From: Diplocloster agilis
GTDB lineage: Bacteria; Bacillota; Clostridia; Lachnospirales; Lachnospiraceae
Assembly (NCBI RefSeq): GCF_019042275.1
Contig: NZ_JAHQCW010000029.1
Coordinates: 1-64,000 of the forward strand
Length of the DNA stretch: 64,000 nt
Reading direction: 5' to 3'
The translations under genes and the position numbers were made by a program. The notes under the pieces are model-generated. The model was not told the origin of the DNA. It was given only the letters and a program-made list of their open reading frames with translations, and ran no database searches. The stretch's first letter is position 1; each line of letters starts with the position of its first letter. Below, one piece after another: positions 32,026 through 41,718 of this stretch.

Positions 32026-32907
32026 TCAGACATTGGCAAAACGGTTTTTCAATTCTTCGACCAGCTTTTCCGCAATCGGTGTGAATACCTGATATTTTTT
32101 CCAGATGATAAACATCTGGGTTTTTAATACCGGACTTAATGGGCGAAAGCACAACCCGCTTTCAGCGCTTACATCGGCGAGACGGTCAAAGGTCAGCATA
32201 TAGCAAAGCCCAGTCTTTACACAGACAGAACCATTGTAGAACAAATTGGTAGAGCCAATCACATTCAAGTCATCCAATTTTTCACCGCACCATCTGGGCA
32301 AATCAACTTTTAACGCCTGCCTGGAGACGATAAGCGGCAGACCGCTCAAATCTTCCACCTGAATGGCGCTTTTTTTTGCAAGCGGGCTGTCGCTTGGCAT
32401 CAGAAGGCCCCAGACGTCCGCTTCGGGCAGGGTGAGATAATTGTATTTGGAAAGATCAGGCGGTTCCACAATGACAGCAAAATCCGATAATCCACGTTCC
32501 ATATCTTCCGTAACCTGTCTGGTGTCCCCGCTTTTGATATGGAAACGCAGTCCGGGATATCGGACCCGGAAATCCTTGATGACATCGGCAAGATATTTTA
32601 TATGGCAGGACTCCGCACAGCCGATCCGTACATCTCCGCCGGTGATGTCATTCAGATTACTGAATTCCTCTAAAGTCTTATTGGCCATTTCCAATATATC
32701 TTCCGCCCTCTTGCGGAGCAAAATTCCCTCGTCGGTCAGCTTCACGCTGTAATTACTTCGGACAAACAATTTGCTTCCAAGTTCATATTCCAGATCCTTT
32801 AACTGTTTGGAAAGCGTGGGCTGGGAAATGTGTAAAACCTTAGCGGCCCCGGTAATACTGCCCTCGCGGGCAACCTCCAAAAAATAATTCAATACCCGTA
32901 ATTCCAT
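32026..32907 (-). CDS. LysR-family regulator of redox cluster 2
   Basis: 293 residues, the same architecture and strongly similar first 70 residues as the regulator at 23751 (MELRVLNYFLEVAREGSITGA). Transcribed divergently from the small MerR-like gene and iron alcohol dehydrogenase, the usual LysR arrangement, so these are its likely targets. The 170-bp gap has a minus-strand TATAAT-like -10 near 32970. Confidence 0.9.
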   Translation of the reverse strand: MELRVLNYFLEVAREGSITGAAKVLHISQPTLSKQLKDLEYELGSKLFVRSNYSVKLTDEGILLRKRAEDILEMANKTLEEFSNLNDITGGDVRIGCAESCHIKYLADVIKDFRVRYPGLRFHIKSGDTRQVTEDMERGLSDFAVIVEPPDLSKYNYLTLPEADVWGLLMPSDSPLAKKSAIQVEDLSGLPLIVSRQALKVDLPRWCGEKLDDLNVIGSTNLFYNGSVCVKTGLCYMLTFDRLADVSAESGLCFRPLSPVLKTQMFIIWKKYQVFTPIAEKLVEELKNRFANV

Positions 32908-33076
32908 AACGCGCCTCCTATACGAAACATCACAGTGTACCGGCTTGGTTCACTGTTATTATGGTTTTATTATACCGCAAGCAGATATTCCATACAAGAA
33001 TAATTAGAAATAGAAAACAAATATTTGATAAATCTCGTATCCGATATTAAGATATTGGCATAGGAGGTAACGGGAT

Positions 33077-33325
33077 ATGCCTAAAGCAACAGATGCGGCG
33101 CAGCGGTTTTATCAAAATCTGGTAGATATCGGCTGTGAGGAAGCAATGATTCAGTATTGTATACGGCTGAAAGAGGAGTACCGGCTGCAGGAATTGCTCA
33201 TTACACTCCAGAGGCAGCGAAAGAAACTGCTGGATGGCGTACACGCAGGACAACAAAAAGTGGATTGTCTTGACTATCTTGTAAACCAGATTAAGAAGGA
33301 GCAAACAATAAGTGGAACGAAATAA
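33077..33325 (+). CDS. Small helical protein resembling a MerR C-terminal part
   Basis: 82 residues, almost all helical. It corresponds to the second half of the MerR-like protein at 24863 (DIGCEEAMIQYCIRLKEE, then a Gln/Arg-rich dimerisation helix and LDYLVNQIKKE versus LDYLRFKMKKK) but has no helix-turn-helix. TAGGAGG lies about 10 bases ahead of the ATG. It may be a dimerisation-only modulator, or a decayed regulator. Ends 13 bp before the next gene. Confidence 0.65.
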   Translation: MPKATDAAQRFYQNLVDIGCEEAMIQYCIRLKEEYRLQELLITLQRQRKKLLDGVHAGQQKVDCLDYLVNQIKKEQTISGTK

Positions 33326-33338
33326 GGAGGAAACGACG

Positions 33339-34514
33339 ATGAACATGAATTTCAATTTTAACAACCCCACCAACCTGATATTTGGCGCCGGAGCATTGAA
33401 CGAACTGGGGGAGCAGCAGCTTCCCGGGAAAAAGGCGCTGCTGTTGATATCCAACGGCAAATCCACTAAGGCGAACGGCTATCTGGAGCGCACGGAAGCA
33501 CAGCTGAAAAGGGCGGGCGTCGACTATGCTATCTTTGCGGGCATCATGGAAAATCCGGTCAAGGAAGCCATCATGGAGGGAGCGGCGTTTGCAAGAGAGA
33601 ATGCCTGCGACTTTATAGTAGCGCTGGGCGGCGGCGCCGTCATCGACGCATCGGCGGCAATCGCAGCCATGGCGGCCAACGAAGGCGATCTGTGGGATTA
33701 CGTGTATGGTGGAACAGGAGGCTGCAGGCCGCTTGTCCATAAGGGGCTTCCGATTGTTGCGATTGCCACCACATCGGGAACCGGCTCTGAAATGAACGGT
33801 TTTGGCGTTATCTCCAATCTGGAAACCCATGAAAAAATTGGGTTTGGCGAGCCGTCCCTTACCCCGGTACTCGCCATTGTAGATCCTGAGCTGATGTTGA
33901 CTGTCCCGCCGAAATATACGGCCTATCAGGGCTTTGACGCACTGTTCCACAACACCGAGGTGATGATGTCAAAAGGCGTCAATATCCTAAGCGAGACAAT
34001 CGCGCTTTCCGCGATTGAGAGCATCGCAAAGTATCTGCCTGTTGCGGTCAGGGACGGCGCGAATTTGGAAGCCCGCGAGCATATCGCCTACGGCAGCACA
34101 ATGGCGGGCGTCACCATGCAGCTCACCTCCACCACAGCCCAGCACAGCATGGAGCATTCCATGAGCGCCTATCACCACAACCTTCCCCATGGCGCGGGGC
34201 TTATCATGATTTCCAAAGCCTTTGCAGAATTTTTCATTGAAAAGCACGCCTGTGACGGCCAATTTATTAAGATGGCACGCGCGATGGGTATGCCGGACGC
34301 CGATCAGCCGGAGGATTTCATCACGGCTCTTGTTAAACTGCAGGAGGCTTGCGGCGTTTCCGACCTGAAAATGAGCGATTTTGGCTTTGAGAAGTCCGAG
34401 TGTATGACGCTGGCCAAGGGCGCCCGCTCCATGCAGGGCGGCCTGTTTGACGCGAACCCCTGCGAAATGACCGACGAGGACTGCGCCGGTGTATTTGAAA
34501 AATCTTATCGGTAA
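33339..34514 (+). CDS. Iron-containing alcohol dehydrogenase
   Basis: 391 residues of the group III family (butanol dehydrogenase BdhA/YqhD type). Nucleotide-binding GGGAVIDASAAIA, TSGTGSEMN, and metal ligands in QGFDALFHN and the HSMEHSMSAYHHNLPHG block (three His) are present. Reduces aldehydes with NAD(P)H. ATG 33339 follows AAGGAGGAAA. Co-transcribed with the following two genes. Confidence 0.92.
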   Translation: MNMNFNFNNPTNLIFGAGALNELGEQQLPGKKALLLISNGKSTKANGYLERTEAQLKRAGVDYAIFAGIMENPVKEAIMEGAAFARENACDFIVALGGGAVIDASAAIAAMAANEGDLWDYVYGGTGGCRPLVHKGLPIVAIATTSGTGSEMNGFGVISNLETHEKIGFGEPSLTPVLAIVDPELMLTVPPKYTAYQGFDALFHNTEVMMSKGVNILSETIALSAIESIAKYLPVAVRDGANLEAREHIAYGSTMAGVTMQLTSTTAQHSMEHSMSAYHHNLPHGAGLIMISKAFAEFFIEKHACDGQFIKMARAMGMPDADQPEDFITALVKLQEACGVSDLKMSDFGFEKSECMTLAKGARSMQGGLFDANPCEMTDEDCAGVFEKSYR

Positions 34515-34527
34515 GGAGGCTAAAAAT

Positions 34528-35946
34528 ATGTTAGTAGACACAAAAGCTAGAATAGGCGTTTTTTCTATAGCTCTTGGGGCATATCTGCCGCAGTTTCCTT
34601 CGCTCGTTCTGGAATTTGAAAGCCAGAATGCGTCATTCAAGGACTCAATTCCTAGCGCGGTGGAAATCATTGACGGCGGTATCGTTACAACGAAAGAGCA
34701 GTCACAAGCGGCCGGAAACTTGTTTCGTGCGGCTGATGTGGATTTGGTGTTTTTACAGCTGCTCACTTATGCCACATCGTATAATATGCTTCCGGCGGTA
34801 AAGGATCTGGATGTCCCCGTGGTGCTTGTCAATGTTCAGAAGCTCAGAGCGCTCGACTACGACCACACGGATATTGCCTCATGGCTTGGAGAGGGCTACG
34901 CCTGCGGCGCTGTCGGTGAAATGGTGGCGGATCTGGAACGCTTCGGAAAGAGACACGCGGTTATCACCGGTGTTGTCGAGAGCGGCGATCCGGCAGTTCA
35001 GGCGGAAATGGAAGCTTGGTGCCGCGCCGCACAGACGAGGCGCAGATTCCGGGATACCAACATCGCGCAGATCGGCAGACCATACCCCGGCATGATGGAT
35101 TTATATATTGATGAATCCAATCTGTACAGACGGATGAACCTGTATACCAAGCAGTTCGATTGGGAGAAGATGTGGGTAATTGCCGATTCTGTCACCGATG
35201 AAGAGGCAATCCGCGGGAAAGCACAGGAGATTCTTGACACCTTTGATATCGAGGGCGGCGGCAGCGTCGAAATGGTATGGGATATGGCAAGATATGTCAT
35301 AGCCTTTGAGCAGTGGTGCGAACGTGAAAAACTGGGGCTGATCGCATCGCATTATGACGGATTTGCGAAAGGCCAGGCGGGCGTCCTTGACAGTATGCTG
35401 ATTCCTGCCTTCTCCATGCTGATTAAACAGGGTGTTGCCTGCGCTGTGGAGGGAGATATAAAGGTGGCGATGGCAATGAGCATCCTGAAAACCATATCTG
35501 GAACAGGCCAGCTGGCGGAAATGTATTCCATTGATTTCAACGATGATATTGCCATTATCGGACACAGCGGTTCCGGGGACGCGGATATTTCAGAAAAGAA
35601 ACCGACGATGAAGATTGTTGAGGTATTTCATGGCAAAAGCGGCGGCGGATACCTGACGCAGTTCTATCCGTTTACAGGCCCCGTTACCTATCTGGCTATT
35701 ACCCAGGACGGCGACGGTCATTTCAAATTCATTGCCGCGGAGGGTGTCAATGAAGAGGGCAAGATACTGTCTTTCGGAGATACAAATATGAGAACCCGCT
35801 TCACCTGCGGCGCGCGGGAATTCGTTACCCGCTGGAGCGAATGCGGCCCGACGCATCATTTCGCAGCCGCAGCGGGCAGACATATTGACACCATATTAAA
35901 GGTCGCAAAGATATTCGATGTGCCGGTTGAGATTGTAACGAGATGA
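34528..35946 (+). CDS. L-fucose/L-arabinose isomerase family protein
   Basis: 472 residues with the fold pattern of the fucose/arabinose isomerase superfamily: an N-terminal Rossmann-like half (ARIGVFSIALGAYLPQFP) and a C-terminal half rich in conserved Gly, with ESYDG-like SHYDGFAKGQ and a final GPTHHFAAAAGRH segment whose His could bind Mn. Clustering with an alcohol dehydrogenase and flavin reductase is unusual for a sugar isomerase, so the true substrate is open. ATG 34528 follows AAGGAGG. Confidence 0.75.
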   Translation: MLVDTKARIGVFSIALGAYLPQFPSLVLEFESQNASFKDSIPSAVEIIDGGIVTTKEQSQAAGNLFRAADVDLVFLQLLTYATSYNMLPAVKDLDVPVVLVNVQKLRALDYDHTDIASWLGEGYACGAVGEMVADLERFGKRHAVITGVVESGDPAVQAEMEAWCRAAQTRRRFRDTNIAQIGRPYPGMMDLYIDESNLYRRMNLYTKQFDWEKMWVIADSVTDEEAIRGKAQEILDTFDIEGGGSVEMVWDMARYVIAFEQWCEREKLGLIASHYDGFAKGQAGVLDSMLIPAFSMLIKQGVACAVEGDIKVAMAMSILKTISGTGQLAEMYSIDFNDDIAIIGHSGSGDADISEKKPTMKIVEVFHGKSGGGYLTQFYPFTGPVTYLAITQDGDGHFKFIAAEGVNEEGKILSFGDTNMRTRFTCGAREFVTRWSECGPTHHFAAAAGRHIDTILKVAKIFDVPVEIVTR

Positions 35947-36473
35947 AGATTTTAGTGTTAAACGGCAGCCCAAGGCCACAGGGAAATACCATGAAAATGA
36001 TTACCGCCTTTTCAGAGGGTGCGGCGTCCGCAGGACATCAGGTGGATATTGTAGATGTCTGCAAAAAGAAAATTACAGGATGTCTCGCCTGTGAATACTG
36101 TCATACGAAAGGAAACGGTGCGTGTATCCAAAAGGATGATATGCAGGAAATCTACGACCTGCTGAAAGAGGCGGAAATGCTTGTCGTGGCCTCACCTATT
36201 TATTATCACGGAATCTCCGGACAGTTAAAATGTGCCATTGATCGTTTCTATGCGGCGGCATATCCGCTGAAGCCGCCGCATTTGAAGAAAGCAGCTATGT
36301 TTTTAAGTTCCGGAGACGACAAGATGTACGACGGAGCTATGTTCTCCTATCAGGGAGATTTTCTGGATTATTTGGGTCTTGAAAATATGGGCGTTTTTAC
36401 TGCTCATGGATATGAAAATGGATCAAAAGAAAAGTTAAATGAGATCAGGAACTTTGGAAGTTCTTTAAAATAG
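35943..36473 (+). CDS. NADPH-dependent FMN reductase / flavodoxin-like oxidoreductase
   Basis: 176 residues, cytosolic. MKILVLNGSPRPQGNTMKMI is the FMN-phosphate loop of the family; ITGCLACEYCHTKGNGACIQKDDM is the cysteine-containing segment of iron-sulfur-flavoprotein-like members; SPIYYHGISGQLKCAIDR is the conserved core. Overlaps the isomerase-like gene by 4 bp. It may supply reduced flavin for cluster 2. Confidence 0.88.
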   Translation: MKILVLNGSPRPQGNTMKMITAFSEGAASAGHQVDIVDVCKKKITGCLACEYCHTKGNGACIQKDDMQEIYDLLKEAEMLVVASPIYYHGISGQLKCAIDRFYAAAYPLKPPHLKKAAMFLSSGDDKMYDGAMFSYQGDFLDYLGLENMGVFTAHGYENGSKEKLNEIRNFGSSLK

Positions 36474-36567
36474 TATTATTAAGGCAGATATCCTCCTACT
36501 GGATTATGGGTATATTATCGGGGTTCCCTCTAAAGACAAATGTTTTTTCTCAAAGGTGCAGCAGAGA

Positions 36568-36596
36568 TTCAAAACTTAGAGGGGCTGTGGTATAAT
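36568..36596 (+). promoter_or_regulatory. Promoter of the AlbA-domain ATPase gene
   Basis: TATAAT (36591-36596) lies 17 bp downstream of TTCAAA (36568-36573), a partial -35 match. Confidence 0.5.
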
Positions 36597-36640
36597 GTTC
36601 AAAGCATTAAGATTTCTGATCTGTGATGGGAGGAAAATGC

Positions 36641-37987
36641 ATGGCGGAAAACCAAAACATAGAATGGAAAGAATCCTGGCGAGATGAGTATTTAAAATGG
36701 ATTTGCGGTTTTGGAAATGCTCAGGGGGGCAAGATTTATATTGGAACTGATGACAACGGCGTTGTTATCGGAGTGCCGGACAGCAAAAAGCTGCTCGAAG
36801 ATATACCCAATAAAGTGCGGGATATTCTTGGCATCATTGTGGATGTGAATCTGCTGACACAAGATGGGAAGGATTATATTGAAATTTGTGTGAATCCCAG
36901 CAGTTATCCGGTAAATTATAAAGGAGAATATCACTATCGGAGCGGCAGTACAAAGCAGCTACTCAGAGGCGCAGCTTTGACAGAGTTTTTATTGTCTAAA
37001 ACGGGATATAAATGGGATGCGGTCCCAGTAGATGGCATTACTGTCGAGGATTTGGATAAAGAGAGTTTTGACATTTTTCGACGGGAGGCTTTGCGGAGCG
37101 GACGTATGACAGAAGAAGATCTGAATATGAGTAATGGACAGCTTTTGGACAGCCTTGGCCTTTTTGAACAAGGAAGGCTGAAACGTGCGGCAATTCTTTT
37201 GTTTCATCGCAACCCGGAAAAATGGGTTACAGGTGCGTATATCAAAATCGGATATTTTGGGGAGGGCTCTGACCTGCGTTATCAGGACGAAATTCATGGT
37301 TCATTATTTATACAGGCAGACAGGGTCATCGAATTGATTTATCTGAAGTACATGAAAGCAATGATATCCTATGACAATGTTACTAGAATTGAGACTTATC
37401 CTCTTCCTAAGGCAGCGGTTAGGGAAGCAGTATATAATGCGATCATTCATGCTAATTATGCAGCGTTAGTTCCGATACAGATCCGGATTCATGAAGATGC
37501 GGTGTATATCAGTAATGACTGTGTATTTCCAGTAGGATGGACAGTTGAAACATTGATGGAGCGCCATCGCTCACAGCCTTATAACCCAAATATTGCCAAT
37601 GGATTTTTTCGGGCAGGATACGTGGAAACATGGGGACGCGGGATAGAAAAGATATGTGAAGCATGCAAAAAACATGGAGTTCCTTTACCGGAATATAAAA
37701 TTCATTTAGAAGATATTATGGTAAGATTTACGCCTTTAAGACAGTCAGAAGTTTTAAAAGATCAAAATGTCCTATTAAATGACCCATTAAATGTCCTATT
37801 AGGTGACTCTTTAGAGAAAATCGTATTAGAAGCAATAAGGGAAAATTCTCATATAACGCAGGCACAGCTTGCCTCAAAACTGAATCATTCTGAAAGACAG
37901 ATAAGAAGAATTATAAAAGAGCTGAGAGAAAAAGGCATTATTGAACGTATTGGCAGTCGTAAATCTGGTCAATGGATTGAAAAATAA
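36641..37987 (+). CDS. AlbA_2 (Schlafen-like) domain and HATPase regulator
   Basis: 448 residues: N-terminal AlbA_2 DNA-binding domain (IEWKES.., FGNAQGGKIYIGTDDNG, about 5-115), a middle region, an HATPase_c_4-type domain (REAVYNAIIHANY, about 260-360), a linker with an 8-residue duplication (NVLLNDPL, NVLLGDSL) and a C-terminal winged helix (ITQAQLASKLNHSERQIRRIIKELREKG). These proteins are called ATP-dependent DNA helicase RecG-like or transcriptional regulators in genomes. ATG 36641 follows GGGAGG. Function uncertain, probably a regulator. Confidence 0.85.
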   Translation: MAENQNIEWKESWRDEYLKWICGFGNAQGGKIYIGTDDNGVVIGVPDSKKLLEDIPNKVRDILGIIVDVNLLTQDGKDYIEICVNPSSYPVNYKGEYHYRSGSTKQLLRGAALTEFLLSKTGYKWDAVPVDGITVEDLDKESFDIFRREALRSGRMTEEDLNMSNGQLLDSLGLFEQGRLKRAAILLFHRNPEKWVTGAYIKIGYFGEGSDLRYQDEIHGSLFIQADRVIELIYLKYMKAMISYDNVTRIETYPLPKAAVREAVYNAIIHANYAALVPIQIRIHEDAVYISNDCVFPVGWTVETLMERHRSQPYNPNIANGFFRAGYVETWGRGIEKICEACKKHGVPLPEYKIHLEDIMVRFTPLRQSEVLKDQNVLLNDPLNVLLGDSLEKIVLEAIRENSHITQAQLASKLNHSERQIRRIIKELREKGIIERIGSRKSGQWIEK

Positions 37988-38052
37988 GTTTGCTTTGCGA
38001 AAAGATATGAAGAAAAAGATTCCACTCAATCAGCAGATATTTGCCGGTTAAG

Positions 38053-38086
38053 AAACAGGTACTTTTCCCCGCTAAAGTACCTGTTT
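38053..38086. terminator. Hairpin between convergent genes
   Basis: AAACAGGTACTTT (38053-38065) pairs perfectly with AAAGTACCTGTTT (38074-38086), 8-base loop. T-rich ends on both strands make it a bidirectional terminator candidate. Confidence 0.8.
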
Positions 38087-38183
38087 GATGATTAACTAAA
38101 TAAGTTACAAGATACAATGCCTTCTGTAGAATATATAGAATCACGTGTTTTGAAAAAATATGAGTGAGATTTAGCATCCGTAC

Positions 38184-39974
38184 CTACCCGATATCATAAA
38201 AAGACACATAAATATCTTTTATCTCCCCTTCCCGAACACAATGGTTTTCTCCATTTTCCCATACGGAGTCATTGAGCAGTATTTTAAACAGGAAAGGATC
38301 TTCAATCGGCCTTTCCAGAACATACTGCCAAAGGTTATTGCTGATGTTATCGCACGGCTGCCCCAAATCCCAATGCAGAGGGGCGCAGTTCCCGCGAATC
38401 GTCAAACGGTTGCCCCATCCGGCGTCGTAATGGATTCGGATTATGGTTTGGCGGTATACGGGGGGAATATAGTTCTCAATACATTTGCTGCTTAAGAGCA
38501 TAGCGCCGTAAGCGGGTATGGAAATGCTAATGCAGGGATACCGGCCGGAGCTTTGGATTCTCACCCGGTTATTGGAATTTAGCAGATCGGCCAATATGCT
38601 GTCCGGAGTAAATGCCTTTGCATCACCCTTTATAAACAGGACCCGCTCCTGTCTGACGGGAGAATTATTAAAAATGCAAAGGACCGCTTCCGCCTGTTCG
38701 GGAAGTTCCCGGCTGAAAGCATATACATGGTCATCGGTACAAAAATATTGTTCGATTTGCCGGCCGTTGGAAAATAAATCGGTAAACACCTCCCGTATAT
38801 GATTCAAATGTTCCAGATATAAAAAGGTTGTAGTTTCTGTTGAGAAGCCGGTCATAGATTCCCGGTTTACCCTATTCAGATTTTCTTCGGAATATCGATA
38901 GTCTCCCGCCATATTTTGTTCCGTGCCGTAATAAACGATCGGGATTCCCCGGGCGGCATAAATAAATGCAAGGGCCAGGCGTATTTTCGCAAAGCTGTCC
39001 CCGGCATTGGCCAGAAACCGGGCCCGGTCGTGGTTATCCAAAAAGGTAAAGAGGCGGTTGGGACAGGGGTATTTGTGATCCTGTGAAAAGATATGGTGAA
39101 TACCTTCCCAGGAATGACCCAGGCAAAACACATAATTCATTTGAAAATAGAGGGGATAATCCAGCATGCCCCATAAAGTTTTTGCCAACGCGGCATTTTC
39201 ATCCACAGATCCGGTTAAAGCTTCCCCAAAGGCAGGTTTGCCGGTATAATTCTGGAATTCCTCCAGGTATTTGGCGGGGATTTCTAAAACGGCGTCGATT
39301 CTGGAGCCTGCAAAACCATAACTAAACCATCCCTCCTGAGTGGCCGGATTCCAATAAGCCTCTTTTAAAGCCCGGAAACATTCGGAATTTTCCTGGGCAA
39401 GATCGTCCAAGCCCCCGAGACTATAATTCTGCCTCTCTTCCGGATTCGTAAAATCCACAATGTTCGGCGAGTTGTGATACCAATCCGGATTATTGAAGGG
39501 AGGGGCCGGATGATATTCCGGGGGATCATAGGTCCGTGACGGGTATTGCAGATAATCGGCCGTATGATTTAGCTGCACATCCAGGATCACTTTGATATCC
39601 AGCTCTGCGGATGCCTGAACTAAGGCGGCAAGGTCGCAGGCTGTTCCAAAATGCGGGTTTACCTGGTTAAAATCCCGCGTATAATAGCCGTGATAACCGG
39701 CTTCGTCTCCGGAACGGCTGAATAATTCGTTGTCTTGGGGCGCCGATATCCATATGGCGGTAAAGCCCATCTTTTTAATATACGGAAGTTTTTGTATCAT
39801 TCCTTTCCAGTCCCCGCCCTGATAAAAAGAAAGATTACCCGGACGGTACTCCTGGCCCAAGATACCGTTATTATCGGGATCGCCGTCATAGAAACGGTCG
39901 GTGACGATCATATAAATCCGGTCGCTTTCCCGGATGGAAAAGTCCGCGTATTCCATTTTGTCGTATGTCTTCAT
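38184..39974 (-). CDS. Cytoplasmic GH13 alpha-amylase-family enzyme
   Basis: 596 residues, no signal peptide. GH13 regions: DVQLNH (132-137), nucleophile Asp227 in GSRIDAVLEIP, acid/base Glu251 in FGEALTG and Asp316 in FLDNHD. Region II lacks the usual Gly-Phe-Arg: it reads GSRID. The N-terminus (DRIYMIVTDRFYDGDPDNNG) resembles neopullulanase/CGTase types; the last about 110 residues (YDAGWGNRLTIRG, APLHWDLGQPC) look like a starch-binding domain. As the last gene of an ABC importer operon it probably degrades or rearranges imported maltodextrins. Confidence 0.85.
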   Translation of the reverse strand: MKTYDKMEYADFSIRESDRIYMIVTDRFYDGDPDNNGILGQEYRPGNLSFYQGGDWKGMIQKLPYIKKMGFTAIWISAPQDNELFSRSGDEAGYHGYYTRDFNQVNPHFGTACDLAALVQASAELDIKVILDVQLNHTADYLQYPSRTYDPPEYHPAPPFNNPDWYHNSPNIVDFTNPEERQNYSLGGLDDLAQENSECFRALKEAYWNPATQEGWFSYGFAGSRIDAVLEIPAKYLEEFQNYTGKPAFGEALTGSVDENAALAKTLWGMLDYPLYFQMNYVFCLGHSWEGIHHIFSQDHKYPCPNRLFTFLDNHDRARFLANAGDSFAKIRLALAFIYAARGIPIVYYGTEQNMAGDYRYSEENLNRVNRESMTGFSTETTTFLYLEHLNHIREVFTDLFSNGRQIEQYFCTDDHVYAFSRELPEQAEAVLCIFNNSPVRQERVLFIKGDAKAFTPDSILADLLNSNNRVRIQSSGRYPCISISIPAYGAMLLSSKCIENYIPPVYRQTIIRIHYDAGWGNRLTIRGNCAPLHWDLGQPCDNISNNLWQYVLERPIEDPFLFKILLNDSVWENGENHCVREGEIKDIYVSFYDIG

Positions 39975-39986
39975 ACAGCCTCTCCT

Positions 39987-40808
39987 TTATCCCTTGACAG
40001 CGCCGGCGGATATGCCGTTTACAATATGTTTTTGCATGATGACAAAGAAAATGATCACCGGTGTGGTGGATACCACGAAACCTGCCATGATCAAGTGCCA
40101 TTGCTGATTATACTGACCGTAAAAATACATCTGGCTCAACGGAATGGTTATTGGCTTTCCCAGGATCAAATAGGGCAATAGATAATCATTCCATGTCCAG
40201 AGGGCATTTAAAATAGAGATCGTGGCAAGAATCGGTTTGATTAAGGGGATGACGATAATGCCAAAAAGCTTTATCATTCCGCAGCCGTCTATTTTGGCCG
40301 CCTCTTCCAGTTCAATGGGCAGCGCCCGGACAAAGCCCTGAATAAGAAAAATAGGGATGGAACATTGCAATCCGCAGTAAATGAAAATCAACCCGTAAAT
40401 ATGCCCCGCCAGATTCAGCGTTTTAGCGGTTGTCAGCAGCGTAATCATAATGGTATGAAAAGGCACGAACATGGAAGAGAGGAACAGCAAAGTTAAAAAT
40501 TTCGACCATTTAGAGTTCCAGCGCGCCAGCGCGTACCCGGCAAGGCTGCTTACCAGAAGATTCAGAAAAATACTGCCTCCGGTTACGAGGCATGAGTTAA
40601 AAAATACATGTATGAAGTCGGCCGTTTCCATAACCGTCATATAATTATCCAACCGAAGAGATGTGGGAAGAGAAATGGCGGAAGCAAGGATCTCTCCCTT
40701 TGTCTTGAAGGAATTGAGAACCGCTATAAAAACCGGCAGAAAATAAATCAAAGCGGCGAAGGAAGTGACAAGTGTAACACATATATTTTTGGGTACTTTT
40801 TTCTTCAT
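39987..40808 (-). CDS. Carbohydrate ABC permease (MalG type)
   Basis: 273 residues, six membrane helices, with the EAA loop ELEEAAKIDGCGMIKLFGIIVIPLIKP that docks the ATPase. It begins with a one-base TAATG overlap with the upstream permease. No cognate ATPase is in the cluster, so it must share an MsmK/MalK-type ATPase encoded elsewhere. Confidence 0.92.
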   Translation of the reverse strand: MKKKVPKNICVTLVTSFAALIYFLPVFIAVLNSFKTKGEILASAISLPTSLRLDNYMTVMETADFIHVFFNSCLVTGGSIFLNLLVSSLAGYALARWNSKWSKFLTLLFLSSMFVPFHTIMITLLTTAKTLNLAGHIYGLIFIYCGLQCSIPIFLIQGFVRALPIELEEAAKIDGCGMIKLFGIIVIPLIKPILATISILNALWTWNDYLLPYLILGKPITIPLSQMYFYGQYNQQWHLIMAGFVVSTTPVIIFFVIMQKHIVNGISAGAVKG

Positions 40809-41692
40809 TATGAATCACTGCCCCCTTTCCGGTTTTGAAATAAGTACAAAACAGCGGTAATGACAGAAATAATCAGAAACAAAACGACCGATTGAGCGGC
40901 GGCATATCCCGTACGGTTGGAACGAAAGCCGGTATTGTATATTTGCAGGGTAATTGTGGTAGTAGCGCCTGCCGGCCCTCCCGATGTCATGGCCAGAGGG
41001 ATATCAAAGGTTTTAAATCCGGCCGTGATCAATAAAATCGTGTTTATGTCAATGGTAGGTACTAAAAGCGGAAGCTTAATCTTGCGGATAATCTGGAATT
41101 TGGAAGCGCCGTCAATGGCGGCCGCTTCAATCAGCTCGGGAGAGATATTTTGCAGGGACGCGATATAGATCAGCATATAGTAACCGGCGCATTGCCATAT
41201 GGCGGTAATACCCATGGAGATCAGAGCCATTTTTTCATTGCCCAGCCAGCTGATCTGCCACGCTTCCGGTATAGAAAAAGCGGAAACAAAAGAGCGGTAT
41301 ACGCTTCCATAGATAAATACCCAGACAAAGCTGACGATGATAAGGCTCATCAGGTTTGGCAGAAAGAATACGGCCCGAAAAAACTTTTTGAACGCACACC
41401 TGCCATCGAGGAGCAAAGCGAAAAAAAGAGCGCAGACATTGGCAAAAATAGTGACGAAAGCGGTATATTTCACCGTTACCCATATGGAATTCAGGAACCC
41501 TTTGTTCGACAGGGCTTCCCAATAGTTTGCCAGGCCGATAAAATGTATTTCCGGGTTGAAGCCGTATGCGTCCGTTAAGGAGATCCAAAGGCTTCTGAAA
41601 AAAGGATATAAGAAAAAAAGGAAAAAGAAAAATAAAGCGGGTAATATAAATAAAAAATACAGGATGCTATTTTTCCATTTAATATATTTCAT
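40808..41692 (-). CDS. Carbohydrate ABC permease (MalF type)
   Basis: 294 residues with six helices; EAA loop ELIEAAAIDGASKFQIIRKIKLPLLVP. ATG 41692 is chosen for its GGAGG 5 bases upstream; the longer frame runs into the hairpin-rich intercistronic spacer. Pairs with the MalG-type permease to form the channel. Confidence 0.9.
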   Translation of the reverse strand: MKYIKWKNSILYFLFILPALFFFFLFFLYPFFRSLWISLTDAYGFNPEIHFIGLANYWEALSNKGFLNSIWVTVKYTAFVTIFANVCALFFALLLDGRCAFKKFFRAVFFLPNLMSLIIVSFVWVFIYGSVYRSFVSAFSIPEAWQISWLGNEKMALISMGITAIWQCAGYYMLIYIASLQNISPELIEAAAIDGASKFQIIRKIKLPLLVPTIDINTILLITAGFKTFDIPLAMTSGGPAGATTTITLQIYNTGFRSNRTGYAAAQSVVLFLIISVITAVLYLFQNRKGGSDS

Positions 41693-41718
41693 AAGCTCCT
41701 CCATGTGTGCGCAATACC

